From NCBI RefSeq assembly GCF_963422355.1, contig NC_085089.1, positions 7,596,052 to 7,660,051 on the forward strand: 64,000 bases of DNA. Reading direction: 5' to 3'. A model generated the notes under the pieces. It was not told the DNA's origin and did not search any database. It worked only from the letters and a program-made list of their open reading frames with translations. Positions 59,369-64,000 of this stretch are shown here, in pieces. Source of the DNA: Corticium candelabrum. Taxonomy: Eukaryota > Porifera > Homoscleromorpha > Homosclerophorida > Plakinidae. Position numbers and translations under genes: made by a program. The first letter of the stretch is position 1. Every line of letters starts with the position of its first letter.

Positions 59369-62300
59369 ATGGCGCACTTCCTTCAGTTGGCTGCTAAAGT
59401 TAGCGAGGCCACGCGTAGTTTGGTACGAGACGAACTTGTAAAAGCTGGTCTAGACGTCAAAGAAGACGAACACGACCGGGATGTGTTGATAGTTGAAGCG
59501 TCGTTTGACCTTTTGATTTCTGAGGCAAGAACCATGTGTCGCCTGCTGCTATTCTATCGATTGTATATGTGTGTATTCGGTTTTTCTAGGCGGAAGCGTT
59601 AAATCTAGAAAGACCTCTTGCTAGAATCGAGGAGAACGTAAGTGTGATGACAGTCAGACAACTAGTTTCTGTTCCATTGTGTCTCTTTTGCATATTTACG
59701 TTTGATTTTGTAGGTTCTAGGACACAACATTCCTTTGGTGAGTTGTTGGATAAGAGTCTAGATGACTGTTTTCAACCACTGAATGGCAAATTAAGCCATT
59801 GACTGTGATAAGACAGCAGATTTGCTGCTCAGTGGGATGCTCTTAGTACAGCTGCATGACGATTGTGTTGTGATAGTCAGTCTTTCTGCATTTTCGTGTG
59901 TAGATGGCTTCCTTTAAGAAATCAGAGCTGAAAAGATTTCATAGCGCTGATGATCCAGACAATTTCTTTAGTCCAGCAGATAAGACTCGTTTGACATGGA
60001 GTATAATGAGGAAGATTTCCGTTCCATTTGTACTCGTGTTTACTATATCTATGATATTATTTCTTACAACTTTTTTGCTTTTAAGCAAACATTGGAGATT
60101 CTTGGTCATACAGTCAGCAATCCTGATGATCCATTTATCTTGGCTTGCACACATTCAGAACCCCCAGTCCTCAACTTTGCACAAGCTCTTCACGAATCCA
60201 AGACAGTTCGACAGGAAATCGAGAAATCAGTTATGCTGCAAAGCTTTGTTGCATCCAAGGAAGCAGTGACAAAAATCAGAAATTACTTCGGAGAAGAGGT
60301 GGCTATGTACTTTGTCTGGATGGATTTCTTTGGCAAGATGCTTCTCTTTCCGGCACTGTTTGGTATTGCTTATTACATCCTGAGACCAGACAATGTAAGT
60401 GTTGAGGAGGATCCATTCATGCCTGTCTTTTCAGCATTTATGGCTTTATGGAGCATTCTGTATCTTGTGGTAAGTTTGTGTACTATATATCATAGAAGAC
60501 AGACTGTAGTAAGTATACTCACATGTATGGCCAAAGGGCTGGAGATATTTCATTGTTGCATGCTATCTCTGTATTATTACCCAGGCATGAAATGCTAGGG
60601 TACAGTAGTGCAGGTCGGTCACGTGATGTACTTGCGAACGAACTGACTCCCTTCGCTTACTGCATAACAGGTGACCAAATATTTTATGTTTGCTGCTAGG
60701 GGGTACAGTTATTCCAATGCTTTTTACAACCCGTTTTATACAGTTGTATAACACATAAATGAGTTCATTGTAGTCTTTAACAGCTGTTTAGCAGGTAATT
60801 TGTGTTGTATTACTGTTTATTTGTTTCTAGGAAATCAAGTAGTGTAACAGGGTGCCATTATGGTCACATTATAAAATTGTACTTGTATTGTATTATTAAC
60901 CAGAGAGTACTGTAATTACAATTGAGTTTTTTTGTTAATAAACATGAGATACGTGGAGACTGCTTATAGATTATGAAGATATTAACACCAGTCTAGAGAA
61001 TCTTGTGTCTAATAAAATGTGGCTCTCATACCTTTGAACAGTATGATACTCGTGAAGCATGAAGACAATTTAGGCACGTTAATTACATATTGTAGCTACA
61101 GTAAGTTTTGATGCATTTGCAATGTGTTGCTATTGTTGTGTAGTTGTGGCGATGCCATTGTTCACATTTCTCTCTACTGTGGAATACATACGAATATCAA
61201 CGAAATGTGGAACCCAATCGAGCATTTAAAGGCTTCGAAAGGATCAGTCCCGTGACCGATAAGAAAGAGATCTACTTTTCTAACTACCAGAGAGCGCTTC
61301 GATATCTCTTTAGCTTTGCTGTGATGCTAGTAATGGTAGGACTTGCTGTCATTGCCATGACCATATCACTCAATCTGAACGGCTATGTAACTGATCGCAA
61401 CAGCCCAATCTATATTGCATACTTGGCTTCATTTGCAGCACCAGTTAGCGCAATCTGTGACTGTTGAGTTAGTTATCCAGCGTTGCTGAGTTGTGTTTGT
61501 TGATACTGTAGGGTGGAATATTTGCAGCCGACAGTCCCTATTTTGGGTGGGTTATTCCTGCTATGGGCCACACGATCGCCATTGGAACTCTTAACCACAT
61601 TTACAGCTCGGTTGCTGTGAAATGCACTGATTATGAAAACCACATGTAAGAGTTACGCACTGTTGTTGAGCCCAGTGTGTCGTATACTGGTGTTTCGTAT
61701 TTGTCAGGAGGGTACAGGAGTGGAAGAATTCAGTGATTGGAAAGAGAGTCATATTCGAAGCTCTAAATTGTTTTATTGCACCGTTGTATATCACATTCTA
61801 CCAGATGGATGTTGTTGCTCTTCATCGTGTGATGATTAGATTGTTTTGGTGTAAGTTACTGCGTTTGTGTCATGTTGTTGTACTGATGTCGATGCCGTTT
61901 GCCACAGGTGATGAGTTTCGTAGGCTCGCAACAGAAGCAGGCTTACCGTTTCTCGCAGGAAAAGTCAAATTGTTTAGTGTGTCCAAGTCCGACAAGGGAA
62001 ACAGATTTCAGTTTAAGAAAGTCGAGGTATACATATTGATGTTGAGGCAATAGTACTGCATCTCACATAAGGATTTAGTTTGTCCAATTTCTTAATGAAT
62101 TAATTAAAAGCTCACACACTAGTATGTTACGTTTCTAATAGAAACTGTTAGTTACAAGTTGCCCAAGTAGGTTGTTAGTATCATCTCTGCGTAAGTAATG
62201 CAGTAAACAGGGGCGTAGCGTGACCTCTAGAAATGGGGCTAGACTTCACACTGCTATGGGACACGCCCACTGCTTACTGGATACGTTAATTCAGTGGTGT

Positions 62301-63643
62301 ATCCAAACTGGAAAAAGGTGGTGCGAACTTGGACAATGTAGCAAGGTTTCACTAAAAGTTTGTGAATACCATAGTATACATTAGTGTCTCATTACCAGAT
62401 GAATTTCGTATCCACAACATAGCATCAGGGTATATTATATGTACACTCATGGGGAACACGAAACATACATTACTTATGTCCTGCATGTTCAAGAAACATT
62501 CTGAGAGGTTGTTTGTTAAAGCGTATTCAAGGTTGCATCGTAATCAACATCAGTTTGATAGTCGAAGTGCATGTAGCGCAACTCCATTGAGTCTTTCTTG
62601 GCTCATTGTAGACTTTAGGTAAGTTTTAAGACGTTAAGATCTTAGGCCACGGATACTGAACTAACAGACCTAGGAGCAACTGATTAAATTGAGAGTAAGA
62701 ATGTCAGGAAAATTACTTTTGTCACATTGTTTGATAGGATCCATAGGAATTAATGATGGTTGTCTCAGGTTGCTGTCCAGCACAACAAGTTAACAGTGCA
62801 TTTTCCAAGCATTACGTATTTAAAGTCCAAAAATTTAAGACCACGCCTACAAATGATGGGCTATAGCCCATGCTACGCCATGCCTCTGCAGTAACTATTG
62901 TTATGATTTCAGAAACTTGAAGACGTTACTCTCGAGCACTACGAACAGTTTGCTGACTACTTGGAAATGGTTATTCAATTTGGGGTATGCCGGCCGGTCT
63001 GTTGATAAATATTACTGATTACTATCTGAGAATGATCGTTTGTGTGTAGTACGTGACTTTGTTTGCTGCCGCCGTTCCTCTTGCTTCGTTAATCAGCATC
63101 ATTTTCATCATGGTTGAAACACGTTCTGACATCTGGAGGCTTCTGCATGCCTACAGAAGACCTCGTGTTAGACGGTAATGAAGGAGTGTGCACTCTTGTG
63201 ACATGTCTGCTGATTGTAATTGTATTTGCCGTCAGTGCTTGCGATATAGGGGTTTGGTTTTACGTCATGCTGTGTATGGTTGGTTTGTCTATGCTGACCA
63301 ACAGTTTCATTGCTTTCGTTTCGTCTAACCAGATGGACTACTGGCTGCCAAGCCACAAGGACAACGATGTGTAAGACCAAATTATTCATAAAGTGCAATT
63401 TATTAATATTAATGATCTGTACTTAGTCATTCGATGGTGCTGGCATTTAGTGTCGAGCACTTTTTGTTGATGGTCGCATTGCTGGCTCATGCATACCTTC
63501 CCAAACAGTATGCATGGGTAAAGGCAGCTATCGACAGACGAGCTTACAAGAAACGGGTTGCAAGAGAGCAAGCTGTTGTGGAGGCTGCAGCAAAGGCAGG
63601 AATTAATATTGATCTCCGGAGGCAAAGTGAAGTAGTTCAATGA
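59369..63643 (+). CDS. ANO10: Anoctamin (TMEM16), ANO10-like
   Basis: Thirteen exons: 59369-59524, 59590-59637, 59714-59737, 59904-about 60029, 60086-60469, 61144-61443, 61512-61645, 61708-61826, 61908-62026, 62913-62984, 63050-63174, 63236-63370 and 63427-63643. They give about 652 residues (human ANO10 about 660). It belongs to the TMEM16 family of membrane scramblases/ion channels. Family blocks include IRNYFGEEVAMYFVWMDFFG, EPNRAFKGFERISPVTDKKE, YQRALRYLFSF, CTDYENHMRV, VIFEALNCFIAPLYITFYQM, FADYLEMVIQFGYVTLFAAA and a cytosolic basic tail. About ten membrane helices are expected. Intron 1 starts GC (GCAAGA, 59525). Three in-frame donors are possible at the end of exon 4 (60020, 60029 or 60035). 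Intron 9 carries a hAT-like element. The assignment to ANO10 rather than another anoctamin is by recalled similarity. Confidence 0.9.
62208..62888. mobile_element. hAT-like non-autonomous element in the anoctamin intron 9
   Basis: Left end CAGGGGCGTAGCGTG; right end GCTACGCCATGCCTCTG is its imperfect reverse complement. Flanks share cagtaa (cagtaaa / cagtaac), consistent with an 8 bp hAT duplication. Inside there is no transposase frame; an open frame at 62362-62622 matches nothing I recognise. Confidence 0.5.
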
Positions 63644-64000
63644 AACGGAACTATTGTAGAAGGTTGGGTGTTATATCATTGAATTGTAGTTCTATGTTAG
63701 GTCCACAGAATCTAGTGTATCATTGTGTTTCCTACGATGAGCAGCTAACTTTCAGAGTTGTTGCCCATGCTGGTGGCTGTAGAGCATAGCCTTTCATTTC
63801 TGCAATTTCCTGTCAAACCAACACAATCACATCCAATCTGTAGTTCCTCGTTGGACATTCATAAATTACTTGTTGTTCAAATGGATGTTCTAATGTTGTC
63901 AGCAATGAATTTATCTATACGTACGAGAAGAGTTTAAATCGTATGATAGCGAGATTTGCACCAATCATGGCCACACCTCAGAAAAATCATACTCATTTTC
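63644..64000. other. 3' flank of the anoctamin gene
   Basis: Presumed 3' UTR and downstream sequence; no further gene visible before the window ends. Confidence 0.5.

Noticed and set aside
60029-60085. Hydrophobic read-through of anoctamin exon 4 as an extra membrane helix
   Set aside because: Family alignment requires a frame change here, so this is a short intron whose translation happens to be hydrophobic.

Overview
This looks like a nuclear DNA window from an invertebrate animal, most likely a sponge. The evidence is many short introns, a tandem array of secreted short collagen-like genes, animal ciliary and neuroglobin-type genes, and abundant (CA)n microsatellites, small DNA transposons and tRNA-derived SINEs. 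The species cannot be named from the sequence. All host genes below were assembled by hand from reading frame, splice sites and recalled family sequences. Exon junctions are therefore models, although reading phase is consistent throughout.

Region 1 (1-23.5 kb) is a minus-strand tandem array of four paralogous genes. Each encodes a signal peptide, a short Gly-X-Y collagen stretch, a short coiled coil and a Cys-rich C-terminal domain with a YCD motif. Copy 1 runs off the left edge. Copy 2 carries an in-frame TGA and has a roughly 4.2 kb Ty3/Gypsy LTR element in an intron. Copies 3 and 4 are very recent duplicates. The spacers hold (CA)n tracts, two tRNA-derived SINEs and MITE-like elements.

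Region 2 (24-34 kb, plus strand) holds GINS1/PSF1 (replication), GSTZ1 (maleylacetoacetate isomerase) and a globin with a possible N-myristoylation signal and both ancestral globin introns.

Region 3 (35-47 kb) holds SPTLC2 (minus) and SLC35F6 (plus) head to head across about 130 bp. They are followed by a minus-strand gene joining ankyrin repeats, a coiled coil and a PINK1-like kinase.

Region 4 (48.8-64 kb, plus strand) holds BBOF1 (basal body factor), a monothiol glutaredoxin with an unusual CRYS active site, two tandem selenoprotein W genes each followed by a SECIS-like hairpin, and an ANO10-type anoctamin.

The most unusual signals are: the upstream selenoprotein W copy, whose redox motif appears to read UGA-Glu-UGA; the ankyrin/PINK1-like kinase fusion; the diversifying collagen array; and a high share of GC-AG introns (5 of about 84 outside the array).
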